Below, one piece after another: positions 24,655 through 33,867 of a stretch of DNA of 39,185 bases. This stretch comes from Gammaproteobacteria bacterium UBA7803 (GTDB lineage Bacteria; Pseudomonadota; Gammaproteobacteria; Pseudomonadales; Azotimanducaceae), in contig DLCH01000046.1 in NCBI GenBank assembly GCA_002480525.1, forward strand, positions 33,222 through 72,406, read 5' to 3'. The notes below the pieces were generated by a model. It was given only the letters and a program-made list of their open reading frames with translations, was not told the origin of the DNA and did not search any database. Position 1 is the first letter of the stretch. Each line of letters starts with the position of its first letter. A program made the translations under genes and the position numbers.

Positions 24655-25263
24655 ATGACCAGAAAGTCGGACCAGACCCGCCGGCGGATACTCGACGCGG
24701 CCGCCGCCACCCTGGCGAACCGGGGCTACGCGGAAACCAGCATCAAGGCGATCGCCGACGCCGTCGACATGAAGGACGGGTCCCTTTACTACCACTTCGA
24801 ATCCAAGGACGCGCTGGTTCTGGAGGTGCTGCGGCTGGGAACGACGCTGGCCGAGGCCGCCGTGGCAGAGGCGCTGAACGGACTCGGCGACGATCCGGAC
24901 CCGATGGAAGCCCTGCGCACAGCCATCGTCGCCCACGCCAGCGCCGTGCTGGGCATGGGCGACTACCCGCGCGCCAACGTACGCAACTTCGGGCAGCTTC
25001 CGGCGGCCATCGCCAATGCCCACATGGTCCACCAGCAGCGCTACGGCGACCTCTGGCGCGGGCTGCTGCGGGCCGCGGCCGCGAGCGGCCATCTGCGGCC
25101 GGATGTCGACGCCGGCGCCATGCGCCTGCTGATCCTCGGCGCCCTCAACTGGGCCCCGGAATGGTACCGGCCCGACGGCGGCCTGGACCCGGACCGGATC
25201 GGCGAGCAGATGGCCGCCATGGTGCTGGACGGGCTGCGATCGGCACGACACGAAGGGAGGTGA
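24655..25263 (+). CDS. TetR-family transcriptional regulator
   Basis: 202-residue repressor (209 if the TTG at 24634 with GGGAG upstream is used; the ATG at 24655 gives the more usual N-terminus MTRKSDQTRRRILDAA). The helix-turn-helix spans about residues 8-55: ILDAAAATLANRGYAETSIK and DMKDGSLYYHFESKDAL. The C-terminal ligand-binding domain is helical, with a long VRNFGQLPAAIANAHM stretch. It is 5 bases upstream of the second monooxygenase gene and divergent from the Rieske operon. The twin palindromes suggest that it represses both. The inducer is probably the substrate or an intermediate (inference). Confidence 0.9.
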   Translation: MTRKSDQTRRRILDAAAATLANRGYAETSIKAIADAVDMKDGSLYYHFESKDALVLEVLRLGTTLAEAAVAEALNGLGDDPDPMEALRTAIVAHASAVLGMGDYPRANVRNFGQLPAAIANAHMVHQQRYGDLWRGLLRAAAASGHLRPDVDAGAMRLLILGALNWAPEWYRPDGGLDPDRIGEQMAAMVLDGLRSARHEGR

Positions 25264-25268
25264 ACACC

Positions 25269-26912
25269 ATGGTCGAAGCGAACGAATCGATGCCGTCCCC
25301 GGGCCGGCCCCACGATGTGGTCGTGCTGGGCGCGGGCGTCTCCGGCATCTATCAGATCAAGCGCCTGACCGACCTCGGGCTCGACGCCATCGTGCTCGAG
25401 GCGGACGACGACCTCGGCGGCACCTGGTACCGCAACCGCTACCCGGGCGCGCGCTTCGACTCCGAGAGCTACACCTACGGCTACTCCTTCTCCCGGGAGC
25501 TGCTCGACGAGTGGCACTGGAAGGAGCACTACTCGGCACAGCCGGAAAACCTCAAGTACCTGAACTTCGTGGCCGACAAATTCGGCCTGCGCCGGTTCAT
25601 GCGCTTCAACATGCGCGTGCTGGCCATGCGCTGGGACGAAGACGCGCGTACCTGGCACCTGACCACGGCATCCGGCGAGGCGGTCGAGACCCGGTTCGTC
25701 ATCTGCGGCGTCGGCCCCCTGTCCATGCCCACCCCACCGCGCATCGAGGGCATGGCGGACTTCCAGGGCGAGTCCTACCACACCTACTACTGGCCGAAGG
25801 AGCCGGTCGAGTTCGCGGGCCGCCGGGTCGGCGTGATCGGCACCGGCGCCACCGGCATCCAGGTGATCGCCGAGATCGCCGACAAGGTGGACGACCTCAC
25901 GGTCTTTCAGCGCCGCCCGAACTGGAGCGCGCCGCTGAACAACTCGCCGATCTCCGAGCAGGAGATGGCGGCGATCAGAGCACGCTACGACGAGATCTTC
26001 GCCACCTGCCGGGTGACGCCGGGCGGCTTCGAGCACGTTCCGGACCGGCGCGGTTTCTGGAACGTCTCCCGGGAGGAACGGCTGGCCCTATGGGACCGGC
26101 TGTACGACGAGCCCGGCTTCGGCATCTGGCTGCAGAACTTCACCGAGATCTTCACCGACGAGGCGGCCAACGCGGAGTTTTCCGAGTACATCGCCGACCG
26201 CATCCGCCAGCGCGTCGACGACCCCGAGGTGGCCGAGAAGCTCATTCCGAAGGACCACGGCTTCGGCGTGCAGCGGGTCCCCCTCGAATCCCACTACTTC
26301 GAGGCCTACAACCGCGACAACGTGCACCTGGTGGACATCAGCGAGAACCCGATCGTCCGCATCACCCGGACGGGCATCCAGACCCGGGACGCCCACTACG
26401 ACCTGGACCTGATCGTCTACGCCACCGGCTTCGACGCCGTCACCGGCGCCTACGACCGCATCGACATCCAGGGCGTCGACGGCCAGAGGCTCGCAGAGAA
26501 GTGGCGGGACGAGCCCGCGACCTACCTGGGCACCATGGTCAACGGCTTCCCGAACCTGCTGATGATCGCCGGCCCCCAGAGCGCCTCGGCCTCGACCAAC
26601 TTCCCGCGCGCGATCGAATCCCACGTCGACTGGATCACCGACCTGGTGAAGTACTGCATGGACCAGGGGCTCGCCCGCATCGAAGCGAGCCCCGAGGCCG
26701 AGGCGGCTTGGAACGAACACGTGCGTGAGATGTATCAGATGGTGCTGATGCGCAAGGCGAAAGGCTGGTTCACGGGCTACAACTCGAACGTGCCCGGCCA
26801 CGAGGAAGGAACGATCCGCTACCTGGTCTACAACGGCGGCGCGCCGAAGTACTCGCGTACGCTGAGCGAGGTGGCGGCCGACGGGTATCGGGGCATTCTG
26901 CAGTCCCGGTGA
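25269..26912 (+). CDS. Baeyer-Villiger monooxygenase, CHMO-like
   Basis: 547-residue flavoprotein. FAD motif GAGVSG (21-26), GGTWYRNRYPGARFDSES (50-67) as in cyclohexanone monooxygenases, the type I fingerprint FQGESYHTYYWP (165-176) complete with Pro, and the NADPH motif GTGATG (191-196). NGFPNLLMIAGPQSA is the conserved C-terminal block. It would convert a cyclic or linear ketone to a lactone or ester. The ATG at 25269 has GGGAGG upstream and is 5 bases after tetR, so the two are co-transcribed. It differs in length and motifs from the monooxygenase at 19835, so the two probably act on different substrates. Confidence 0.94.
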   Translation: MVEANESMPSPGRPHDVVVLGAGVSGIYQIKRLTDLGLDAIVLEADDDLGGTWYRNRYPGARFDSESYTYGYSFSRELLDEWHWKEHYSAQPENLKYLNFVADKFGLRRFMRFNMRVLAMRWDEDARTWHLTTASGEAVETRFVICGVGPLSMPTPPRIEGMADFQGESYHTYYWPKEPVEFAGRRVGVIGTGATGIQVIAEIADKVDDLTVFQRRPNWSAPLNNSPISEQEMAAIRARYDEIFATCRVTPGGFEHVPDRRGFWNVSREERLALWDRLYDEPGFGIWLQNFTEIFTDEAANAEFSEYIADRIRQRVDDPEVAEKLIPKDHGFGVQRVPLESHYFEAYNRDNVHLVDISENPIVRITRTGIQTRDAHYDLDLIVYATGFDAVTGAYDRIDIQGVDGQRLAEKWRDEPATYLGTMVNGFPNLLMIAGPQSASASTNFPRAIESHVDWITDLVKYCMDQGLARIEASPEAEAAWNEHVREMYQMVLMRKAKGWFTGYNSNVPGHEEGTIRYLVYNGGAPKYSRTLSEVAADGYRGILQSR

Positions 26913-27073
26913 CGGCGCCCGGCGTCGGCGCCCAAAACGGCTGAAGTACGCGCCCGGCGGCCATCAGCGGTGTTGCGGCCGCTACCCATGGCTGGGCCAT
27001 GACTGCGCGGCCGCGCCTGGCGGCTGACCGCCTGGGCTCACGCGATCAGTGCCGATTCATGCGGCGCACTACG

Positions 27074-28249
27074 CTAGATCCCCAGGTCCATCAGATTGTA
27101 ATCCCGGATGTCCGTGCGGGCCTGCGGCCCCCAGCGATAGCGATCGGCCTCCGCCGCGAGCGGTTGGTACGTGTAGCTCGTCTCGTGCGGATAGCGCTGC
27201 CGGCGCGCATCGATCGCGTACGGGATCAATCGTGAACGATGCCGGACGTAGGCCTCGTCATAGGTGGCGACCGCGCTGTGCACGCCCCCGCTCGTCACGT
27301 TCAGCACCGAGCTGCGCCGGTGGAAACCGAAGTTGATCGTCACCCGCGGTTCGTCGCTGGTGTTGGCATAGGATCCATGCACCGCCTGGCGGTTGCACAT
27401 CGCCACATCCCCTGGGTCGCAGATCAGAGGGACCGCCTCCGGGAGACGGTCGGAGCCCGCGTCTTCCACCAGGCGCCGGATGTCCACTCGCCCGCGCCGG
27501 TGGGAGCCCGGCACCACCCACAGTCCGTTCGCGGCATTGCACCCGTAAAGCTGGGCCATGAAGTTGAAGCCGTGCGTGCCTTCGTCGAGGTCCGGGTCGT
27601 CCCAATGGGTCCAGCCGTCCTGATGCCAGGCCACGGACCCGCCGAGCCCGGCGTGCTTGATCCACACCGCCTCGTTGAAGGGCGCGAAGTCCTCGCCGTT
27701 CACGGCCTCGGCGATCCGCAGCAGATCGGGATGGCCGTAGAGCCGGAGGCAGGCATCCGAGAACTGCAGCGAACCGAGAATGAGCTGCACGACGTGGGCG
27801 GGCGCACCGTCCGGCGCCGCCGGCTCCGTCATCTTGACCGGATAACGGCCGTGCGCGGCCCGGGTGCCGCCGACCTCGTCGGCGAGCGGCTTGGTCCAGA
27901 TCACCGTCCGCGCTTCGAGCCCCTGACCGAGCGCATCACGGCCATAGCGGTCCTGCCGGGCACCCTTCTCAACCGGCGCGCGCTCGAGCATGTCCGCGAC
28001 GTCGCGCTCGATGTCGTCGAGTTCCTCCTGAGCGAGCACGCCGGTGAACACGTAGAAGCCGTGCTGCCGGTAAGCGTCGAGGATGGCCGGATCGAGGCGG
28101 CCGTCCGCACCGAACCGGATCGGGCCTCGATTGCCCAGCGCCAGTGCCCGTTCCGTGCCGCGCCGGCGGAACGCCACCATGGCCGCCTCGTCGGCACCGT
28201 AGTCGGCGACCGGAACCCCGATGGACGGAAGCTTGATTCTGCCTTTCAT
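27074..28249 (-). CDS. Phytanoyl-CoA dioxygenase-family Fe(II)/2-oxoglutarate enzyme
   Basis: 391-residue non-haem iron dioxygenase of the PhyH family. The iron ligands are H209-Q-D211 and H291 (QAVHGSYANTS), and R302 is the probable 2-oxoglutarate contact (EPRVTINFGFH). The long N-terminal region with DAYRQHGFYVFTGVL is typical. It would hydroxylate an acyl-CoA or a small polar molecule using 2-oxoglutarate and O2. The ATG at 28249 has GGAGGGGA upstream. It follows the VOC gene by 56 bases in the same direction and is convergent with the second monooxygenase, across a 161-bp gap with only weak hairpins. Confidence 0.9.
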   Translation of the reverse strand: MKGRIKLPSIGVPVADYGADEAAMVAFRRRGTERALALGNRGPIRFGADGRLDPAILDAYRQHGFYVFTGVLAQEELDDIERDVADMLERAPVEKGARQDRYGRDALGQGLEARTVIWTKPLADEVGGTRAAHGRYPVKMTEPAAPDGAPAHVVQLILGSLQFSDACLRLYGHPDLLRIAEAVNGEDFAPFNEAVWIKHAGLGGSVAWHQDGWTHWDDPDLDEGTHGFNFMAQLYGCNAANGLWVVPGSHRRGRVDIRRLVEDAGSDRLPEAVPLICDPGDVAMCNRQAVHGSYANTSDEPRVTINFGFHRRSSVLNVTSGGVHSAVATYDEAYVRHRSRLIPYAIDARRQRYPHETSYTYQPLAAEADRYRWGPQARTDIRDYNLMDLGI

Positions 28250-28305
28250 GATTCCCCTCCCACGGCGCAGCCGAAACCCGGCTCGGACGACCGATACGCT
28301 CCGAC

Positions 28306-28662
28306 TCACCCCGCCAGGCGCTGATTGAACTCCACCATGTTGCCGCTCGGATCATGCGTGAAGGCCTGCAGGCACACCCCGGGAATCTCGTTGGGCCGGG
28401 AACACTCGAAGCCGGCAGCCTGCACGGTGCCGATGACCGCAGCCAGATCGTCCACGGCGAACGCGAAGTGCTGCTCTTTCGGCGGCGGGGTGGACTCGAT
28501 ACCCAGCAGATGGACCTCCTGACCGCCGTTCCTGAGCCACGCGCCGGGAAAGCCCAGATCCGGGCGATCGATTTCCTCCATGCCCAGCACGCCGACATAG
28601 AAGCCGATCGCCGCGTCGACGTCTCGAACGTTGATCGACACGTGATGGATACCTTTCAGCAC
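28306..28662 (-). CDS. VOC-superfamily (glyoxalase-like) protein
   Basis: 118-residue single-domain VOC protein with two beta-alpha-beta-beta-beta modules: LKGIHHVSINVRDVDAAIGF and GVLGMEEIDRP, then EQHFAFAVDDLAAVIGTV and FTHDPSGNMVEFNQ. The His of IHHVS and the Glu of MVEFNQ are the usual metal ligands. Members are glyoxalases, dioxygenases or epimerases; the specific activity is unknown. The GTG start at 28662 is set by GGAGGAAAC at 7-base spacing; the upstream in-frame extension is not VOC-like. It probably forms an operon with the dioxygenase gene. Confidence 0.88.
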   Translation of the reverse strand: MLKGIHHVSINVRDVDAAIGFYVGVLGMEEIDRPDLGFPGAWLRNGGQEVHLLGIESTPPPKEQHFAFAVDDLAAVIGTVQAAGFECSRPNEIPGVCLQAFTHDPSGNMVEFNQRLAG

Positions 28663-28769
28663 GATGTTTCCTCCTGTCGAGGTGCAGCGCTGGCAGCATA
28701 CCGCGAGCACAACCTCTGCGGCACGAAGAAGCGCCAATGCCACTCGGCGAGCCTCCTCGGCGGCAGGTG

Positions 28770-29444
28770 CTAGAAGCCGATCTGCGTCCCGCCTATCGTC
28801 GACACACCACTCTCATAGGCGAACACCACGGCCTGCGCCCGGTCCCGCAGGCCCAGCTTGGACAACAGGCTGGAGACGTGCGTCTTGACGGTCGCCGGCC
28901 CGATACCGAGTCGTTCGGAAATCTCCTGATTGTTCAATCCGCTGCCGACACAGCGCAACACCTCGCGCTCCCGCTCCGTCAGCCGCTCGATGCGCGCCGC
29001 GAGCGCCGTGTCCGCCCCGCCCTGCCGGGCGAACTGCTCGATCAGCCGGCGGGTGATGCCCGGTCCGAGCAGCGCACCGCCGTCGGCGACGGTACGCACG
29101 GCGGCAACGAGCTCTTCCGGCGGAATGTCCTTGAGGAGAAACCCGCTGGCGCCCGCGCGCAGCGCCCGGTAGATGTACTCGTCCGGATCGAAGGTCGTGA
29201 GCACGATCACCCGGGTTTCGTCACCGGATTCGGAGAGGATGCGCGCCGTCGCCTCGAGGCCGTCGAGCTCCGGCATGCGGATGTCCATGAGCACCACGTC
29301 CGGCTCGTGTTCCCGCGCCGCGGCGACGGCTTCGATCCCGTTGCCCGCTTCCGCGACGACCTCGATGTCATCCTGATGATCGAGGATCATGGCGAAGCCG
29401 CGGCGCACCAGAACCTGATCATCGACGACGAGCACACGCAGCAT
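28770..29444 (-). CDS. NarL/FixJ-family response regulator
   Basis: 224-residue response regulator. A receiver domain (1-120) has the acidic pocket VVDDQ and phospho-acceptor Asp54 in VVLMDIRMP. A LuxR-type helix-turn-helix follows (about 155-215; LTEREREVLRCVGSGLNNQE, IGPATVKTHVSSLLSKLGLR). The ATG at 29444 shares one base with the kinase stop codon (TGATG); a GTG at 29447 would give a 4-bp overlap. The partner kinase is the gene immediately upstream. It may control itself or the neighbouring genes. The signal is unknown. Confidence 0.94.
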   Translation of the reverse strand: MLRVLVVDDQVLVRRGFAMILDHQDDIEVVAEAGNGIEAVAAAREHEPDVVLMDIRMPELDGLEATARILSESGDETRVIVLTTFDPDEYIYRALRAGASGFLLKDIPPEELVAAVRTVADGGALLGPGITRRLIEQFARQGGADTALAARIERLTEREREVLRCVGSGLNNQEISERLGIGPATVKTHVSSLLSKLGLRDRAQAVVFAYESGVSTIGGTQIGF

Positions 29445-30700
29445 CACGGGCGACCGTCGCCATAGGGCAGCAGCGCGCGGACCTCGAAGCCGCCGTCTGC
29501 GCCAGGCCCGGCACGCAGCCAGCCACCGAGCAGTTCGGCGCGCTCGCGCATCCCGGAGATGCCGTAGCCCTGGCCCGTTGCCGCCGCCGGGCCGCGGCCG
29601 GAATCGCAGATCATGAGCTCGACGCCATCGGCAGAGGCGGTCGCCGTGACCGTCACGGCCGCGCCCTCGCCCGCGTGCTTCAGGACGTTGGTCAATGCCT
29701 CCTGCACGATGCGGTACACGGCGAGATCGACTCGCGGCGGCAGATCCGAGAGACGGCCGTGGGTCCGCAGATCCACGGCTGCCCCGGCCGCGCTCACCTC
29801 CGATACCAGCGACGGCAGGTCCGCGCAGCCGGGCTGGGGAGCCAGACCGCCGCCACTCTCCTCGCGGCGCAGCACGTGCAGCAGATGTCGCATCTCGCGG
29901 AGCGCCTGACGGCCAGCAGCCTCGACCGCGGCCATGGCCTCGAGGGCCGCGCCCGGGTTGGACTGCGCCACGGTCTTCGCCGCGCCGGCCTGCACGGTCA
30001 TGAGGCTGAGCTGATGGGCAACGATGTCGTGCAGTTCCCGGGCGATGCGGCTGCGCTCCTCGGCGACGGCAAGTTCCGCGGCTTCGTTCCTGCGCTGCTC
30101 CAGGTCACGCGCACGCTCCTCGAGAAGCCGCAGGTACTCGCCGCGAAAGCGCAGGCGGCGCCCCACGTACCAGACCGTGCCCATCATCAGCAGGGTGAAC
30201 AGGCCGCCCGGCCCGGCCGCGTTCATCACGAACAGGTCCGTGCTCGCGACGAGCAGCGCCAGCAGCATGCCCAGCAGGCTGACGCGGCCGTCCCCTGCGT
30301 AACGCCCCAGGCTGTAGAGCGAAAACGCCATGGCCACGATGCCGTCGTTCAGAGGACCGAGCGTGGTCAGCAGCAGGCAGCAGAGAACCACCGCGTGCAC
30401 GACCACCGGGTGCCTGCGTCGCCAGATCAGCGCGGCGCTCGCGACCAGGGCGATGAGCAGCAGCCCGCCGCTCACCACAGCACCCAGATCGGCAGCCTTC
30501 CCGTTCACGGACCACATCGCCAGGGTCAGCAGGAACGCCAGCGCAGCCAGCAGTGTGTCCGTCGTCCTCGGCCACCGCTGGAGCGGGCCCCGGAACGGCT
30601 GCAGCCAGGGCTCGCCATCTTCTCTTCGCAACGCAGCCTCTCCCGCCGGGAAAGGCCCAACGCCACTGATGCTGCCAACGCCGTCTTGCGCACTCGACAT
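29444..30700 (-). CDS. NarL-type sensor histidine kinase (HisKA_3)
   Basis: 418-residue membrane kinase. About six membrane segments (50-175) have no large periplasmic loop, so sensing may occur in the membrane. A coiled-coil region (185-215) leads to the phosphorylated His224 in ARELHDIVAHQLSLM. The C-terminal ATPase domain has EALTNVLKHAGEG (N box) and GYGISGMRERAELLGG (G box). This layout is like the DesK/LiaS type. The start at 30700 is the first in-frame ATG. It overlaps the response regulator and is divergent from the DUF2306 gene. Confidence 0.93.
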   Translation of the reverse strand: MSSAQDGVGSISGVGPFPAGEAALRREDGEPWLQPFRGPLQRWPRTTDTLLAALAFLLTLAMWSVNGKAADLGAVVSGGLLLIALVASAALIWRRRHPVVVHAVVLCCLLLTTLGPLNDGIVAMAFSLYSLGRYAGDGRVSLLGMLLALLVASTDLFVMNAAGPGGLFTLLMMGTVWYVGRRLRFRGEYLRLLEERARDLEQRRNEAAELAVAEERSRIARELHDIVAHQLSLMTVQAGAAKTVAQSNPGAALEAMAAVEAAGRQALREMRHLLHVLRREESGGGLAPQPGCADLPSLVSEVSAAGAAVDLRTHGRLSDLPPRVDLAVYRIVQEALTNVLKHAGEGAAVTVTATASADGVELMICDSGRGPAAATGQGYGISGMRERAELLGGWLRAGPGADGGFEVRALLPYGDGRP

Positions 30701-30852
30701 CGCGCAACCCTAGTCCACGTCACTGACTGCTGTCATCAGCCAAATCGCGGCAGAGCGCGCCGTCGTCTCATCCTTTTGGGGGAGGCGCGCACCCGCCGCC
30801 CGGCCGATTCGCCGACTGCATAGGCGCGTCAAGATGGGCGCCGTATACCCTG

Positions 30853-31701
30853 ATGGAACAGCACGAGATGACCGACTTCCCGCTTCACGCCTCTGGCGAT
30901 CTGCCCATGACGCCGCGATCCGGAGCCAAAGCTGCTCGCTACGCGGTAGCACTCTGGTACGTCCTGGCACTGGTGGGACACCTCGCTTTTCTCGCCTATA
31001 TTCTCGCCGTGTTCTATCCGCCGATCGCGGCGCACGGCACTGCCGCTCTCGAGGGAATGCACCTGCCCGCGGGCTTCCGGGAGGGGGACATCCTCGGCAA
31101 TCTGGCGGCCACGGGCCACGTGCTGCTCGCGGCGATCGTGATCGGCGGCGGGCCCCTGCAGCTGCTGCCCGCGCTGCGCAATCGCCTCCCGCGCTTCCAC
31201 CGCGCGCTCGGCAGGACCTACGTGATGGCCGCCGTGATCAGCGCCATCGGCGGCCTCTACATGGTCTGGACCCGGGGCACGCTGGGCGGCGTCATCAGCC
31301 ACCTGACGATATCCGGTGACGGGGTCCTGATCCTCGTGTTCGCGGCATTGGCGACGTACCACGCCGTCGGCCGTCGCTTCGCCGCACACCGCCGCTGGGC
31401 AATGCGCCTGTTCATGGCGGCCAGTGCGGTGTGGTTCTTTCGCGTCGGGCTCATGGGATGGATGGCATTGACCGGTGGCGTCGGAATCGACTTCGAGTCC
31501 TTCACCGGGCCCTTTCTCTACGTGCTGGGCTTCGCGCAGTACCTGCTGCCGCTCGCGATGCTCGAATGGTACTTCCGCACGCAGCGCGGCGTCAGCGAGG
31601 GAGAGCTTCTCGTATTCTCGGGCACGCTCACGGTGCTGAGCCTGTACATGGCCGTCGGCATCTTCGCGGCGACCGCCGGCATGTGGCTGCCGCGTATGTG
31701 A
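30853..31701 (+). CDS. DUF2306 membrane protein
   Basis: 282-residue inner-membrane protein with about 7-8 membrane segments, matching the DUF2306 pattern (IVIGGGPLQLLPALRNRLPR; FHRALGRTYVMAAVISAIGG; HRRWAMRLFMAASAVWFFRV). The conserved His in FHRALGR and HRRWAMR could bind a metal or haem, as in related cytochrome-b561-like folds, but this is not established. The start is uncertain: ATGs at 30853, 30868 and 30907 are in frame and none has a strong ribosome site. It is divergent from the histidine kinase with a 152-bp gap and may be a target of that pair (inference). Confidence 0.85.
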   Translation: MEQHEMTDFPLHASGDLPMTPRSGAKAARYAVALWYVLALVGHLAFLAYILAVFYPPIAAHGTAALEGMHLPAGFREGDILGNLAATGHVLLAAIVIGGGPLQLLPALRNRLPRFHRALGRTYVMAAVISAIGGLYMVWTRGTLGGVISHLTISGDGVLILVFAALATYHAVGRRFAAHRRWAMRLFMAASAVWFFRVGLMGWMALTGGVGIDFESFTGPFLYVLGFAQYLLPLAMLEWYFRTQRGVSEGELLVFSGTLTVLSLYMAVGIFAATAGMWLPRM

Positions 31702-31809
31702 TGGAGGAATTCGTATCGACGCCCTGTGCGTGCACAATGTCGAAGGTTCGCAGCGGCCGAATCCACGACCGACCCGGTGCGTCCGGGGAACCAGCAGGAG
31801 GATCGCAGG

Positions 31810-32451
31810 ATGATCAAAGTCTACGGTGTTCACGGCTCGCCATTCGTGCGCAAGGTGCTCATTGCGCTCGACTGCAAGAACGTTCCCTACGAAATCGTCC
31901 GGCAGATGCCGTTCTCCGGTGACGAGGCGTACAAGAAGATCAACCCACTCGGCAAGGTACCGACGCTGGTCGACGGCGACCTGATCCTCGGCGACTCCAA
32001 GGTCATCTGCCGCTACCTCGAGAGTGCCTATCCCGACCCCGCGCTCTACCCGGCAGGCGTCGCCGATCGAGCCATGGCGGATTGGTACGAAGAGCTCGGC
32101 GGCACCTACGTCACGGAACTCGCCACCGGCATCTTCTTCCAGCGCTTCATGCGCCCTTTCGCCTTCAAGCAGGAACCGGACGAAGCGCTGGCCGAGAAGA
32201 TAATCACCAGACAGCTGCCGCCGATGCTCGACTATCTGGAAAGTCGGATACCCGGCGAAGGCTTCATCTTCGGAGACTTCACGCTGGCGGACCTCAGCAT
32301 CGTCAGTCCGTTCATCAACGCATCCTATGCCAGATACGAAGTCGATGGCTCGAGCTGGCCAGCTCTGTCCGGGCTGATCGAGCGTGTGAAAGCCATACCT
32401 CAGGTGGCAGCGGTGCTGGGGAAAGAAGCCAAGTCGTTGGGAATCGGCTGA
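31810..32451 (+). CDS. Glutathione S-transferase family protein
   Basis: 213-residue protein with a thioredoxin-like domain (MIKVYGVHGSPFVRKVLIAL; NPLGKVPTLVDGD; GDSKVICRYLE, giving the cis-Pro and Asp-Ser glutathione contacts) and a helical domain with FIFGDFTLADLSIVSP. The opening GSPFVRKV resembles phi/theta-like bacterial GSTs with a Ser near the active site. The ATG at 31810 has AGGAGG about 7 bases upstream. It stands 108 bases after the DUF2306 gene. The 280-bp gap after it (32452-32731) shows nothing clear. It is the third GST of the window. Confidence 0.9.
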   Translation: MIKVYGVHGSPFVRKVLIALDCKNVPYEIVRQMPFSGDEAYKKINPLGKVPTLVDGDLILGDSKVICRYLESAYPDPALYPAGVADRAMADWYEELGGTYVTELATGIFFQRFMRPFAFKQEPDEALAEKIITRQLPPMLDYLESRIPGEGFIFGDFTLADLSIVSPFINASYARYEVDGSSWPALSGLIERVKAIPQVAAVLGKEAKSLGIG

Positions 32452-32731
32452 GCCGACCGAGCGAGCGGGGTATCGGGCCTGGACGCGGTTCGAGGCCCGC
32501 CACCCGTGAGGTTGCCGGCCCCGCCTGGTACGAGCCCTCGAAAATCCGAACGTTCACGTTGAAAACGACCGCGTTGCCAGGGAGTATGTCGCGGTGCCCG
32601 TCGCAGGCGCCGAGTTCGAGCGGATGGTCGAAGCCGTTCCGCCGGGACTCGGGACTGGCCTGCCGATGGGTTTCCCCCGAAAGGGACGTTCTTCGACTCG
32701 ACCCGGTCGAGTCCAGCGATCGGACACCGTC

Positions 32732-33721
32732 ATGACCGAGTCCCCGGAATCCCCCGAAGCAGCCGCCGGCGAAGCGACGCCGGCCCCGCGCCGCAAGACC
32801 AGCCCCATCGGCCGGGTCGTCTTTCTGCTGATCACCGTCGCCTGCTTCGGCTATCTCTACTACCGCCTCGACGGTGCAGCGACGCGCGAGGGCCTGAGCC
32901 TCGCGGCCTACATGACGCAGGTCTTCGCCACGGTGCAATGGCTGCCCTGGCTGGCGCTGATGATGGGCTATTCCCTGTTCTTCTTCCTGATCGACACCCT
33001 CGTGGTGACTCGGGCATTGAACTGGTTTCTCGCCGACATCCGCTATCGCGACATCCTGCCCATCCGCGCCAGCGCCTACATCATCTCGATCTTCAACGAG
33101 CAGATCGGCAAGGGCGCCATGGCCTACTATCTGAATCGGCGGGACAAGGTGCCGGGCTGGGAAGTCGGCTCGGTGATGCTGTTCATCATGTTCTGCGAGG
33201 GTTTCTACCTGCTGACCTGGGCGACCGTGGGGTTCGTCTTCACCGCCGAGGAACTGCCGTCGGTGTTCAACATACTGCCCGTGATCAGCGCCTGCGCCGC
33301 GGTGTTCCTGGTGCTGTGGATACTCTACTTCAGCGGCAGGATTCTGCCCGGGAACCGTCTGCGTGAACGACGCATCCTCAGCGCCTTCCGCCAGGCCCGG
33401 CCCTGGCACTACGTCGCCTTCTTTCTGCTGCGCTCGCCGGCGCTGCTGGCCGCCGTCGTGGTCTACACGGCGTCGCTGAACCTGTTCGGCGTGGACGCCT
33501 CACTGCTGACCGTGCTGCCCTACCTACCGGTGATCTTCTTCGCCGCCGCGGTACCCACCCCCATGCGCGCCGCCGCCATCACGTTCTGGGTGATCCTGTT
33601 CCCGGACAACGAGGGGCAGATGGCCGCCTTCGGTTTCGTCCAGCACAACTTCTTCATCCTGTTCAATGCCCTGATCGGCCTGATCTTCTGGCGCCGCGCC
33701 CAGCGGGAACTGTTCGGCTGA
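32732..33721 (+). CDS. Multi-pass membrane protein, possibly LPG-synthase/UPF0104-like
   Basis: 329-residue protein with a polar N-terminus (1-25) and about seven to eight membrane segments. FNEQIGKGAMAYYLNRRDK and the C-terminal FWVILFPDNEGQMAAF are its most distinctive pieces. The general layout resembles the membrane region of lysylphosphatidylglycerol synthase and flippase-like UPF0104 proteins, but I could not find their key motifs with certainty. The ATG at 32732 follows a poorly matched ribosome site; the longer frame from 32594 is Arg/Gly/Pro-rich and not family-like. It may handle lipids, which would suit the lipase-like gene that follows. Confidence 0.75.
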   Translation: MTESPESPEAAAGEATPAPRRKTSPIGRVVFLLITVACFGYLYYRLDGAATREGLSLAAYMTQVFATVQWLPWLALMMGYSLFFFLIDTLVVTRALNWFLADIRYRDILPIRASAYIISIFNEQIGKGAMAYYLNRRDKVPGWEVGSVMLFIMFCEGFYLLTWATVGFVFTAEELPSVFNILPVISACAAVFLVLWILYFSGRILPGNRLRERRILSAFRQARPWHYVAFFLLRSPALLAAVVVYTASLNLFGVDASLLTVLPYLPVIFFAAAVPTPMRAAAITFWVILFPDNEGQMAAFGFVQHNFFILFNALIGLIFWRRAQRELFG

Positions 33722-33867
33722 CCGCAGACCATCGCTGCGCGCCGATTCGACTCGATTGGCGCGTTTACATCCTGACGACATCACTCCTGATGCACGCGCG
33801 GCAATAATTCCGACCTCAGGCCCGAAATACGTTGTGGGTGCTGCTACTCCAGGGACCAGGAGTCAGT

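Noticed and set aside
22695..25268. A very long plus-strand frame that runs into the second monooxygenase
   Set aside because: Its first 850 or so codons lie antisense to the MaoC and Rieske genes and overlap tetR in another frame. Only the part from ATG 25269, with its own ribosome site, is a real protein.
26913..27073. Several short GC inverted repeats between the second monooxygenase and the PhyH gene
   Set aside because: Stems of 5-6 bp are expected by chance at this GC content; no clear terminator chosen.
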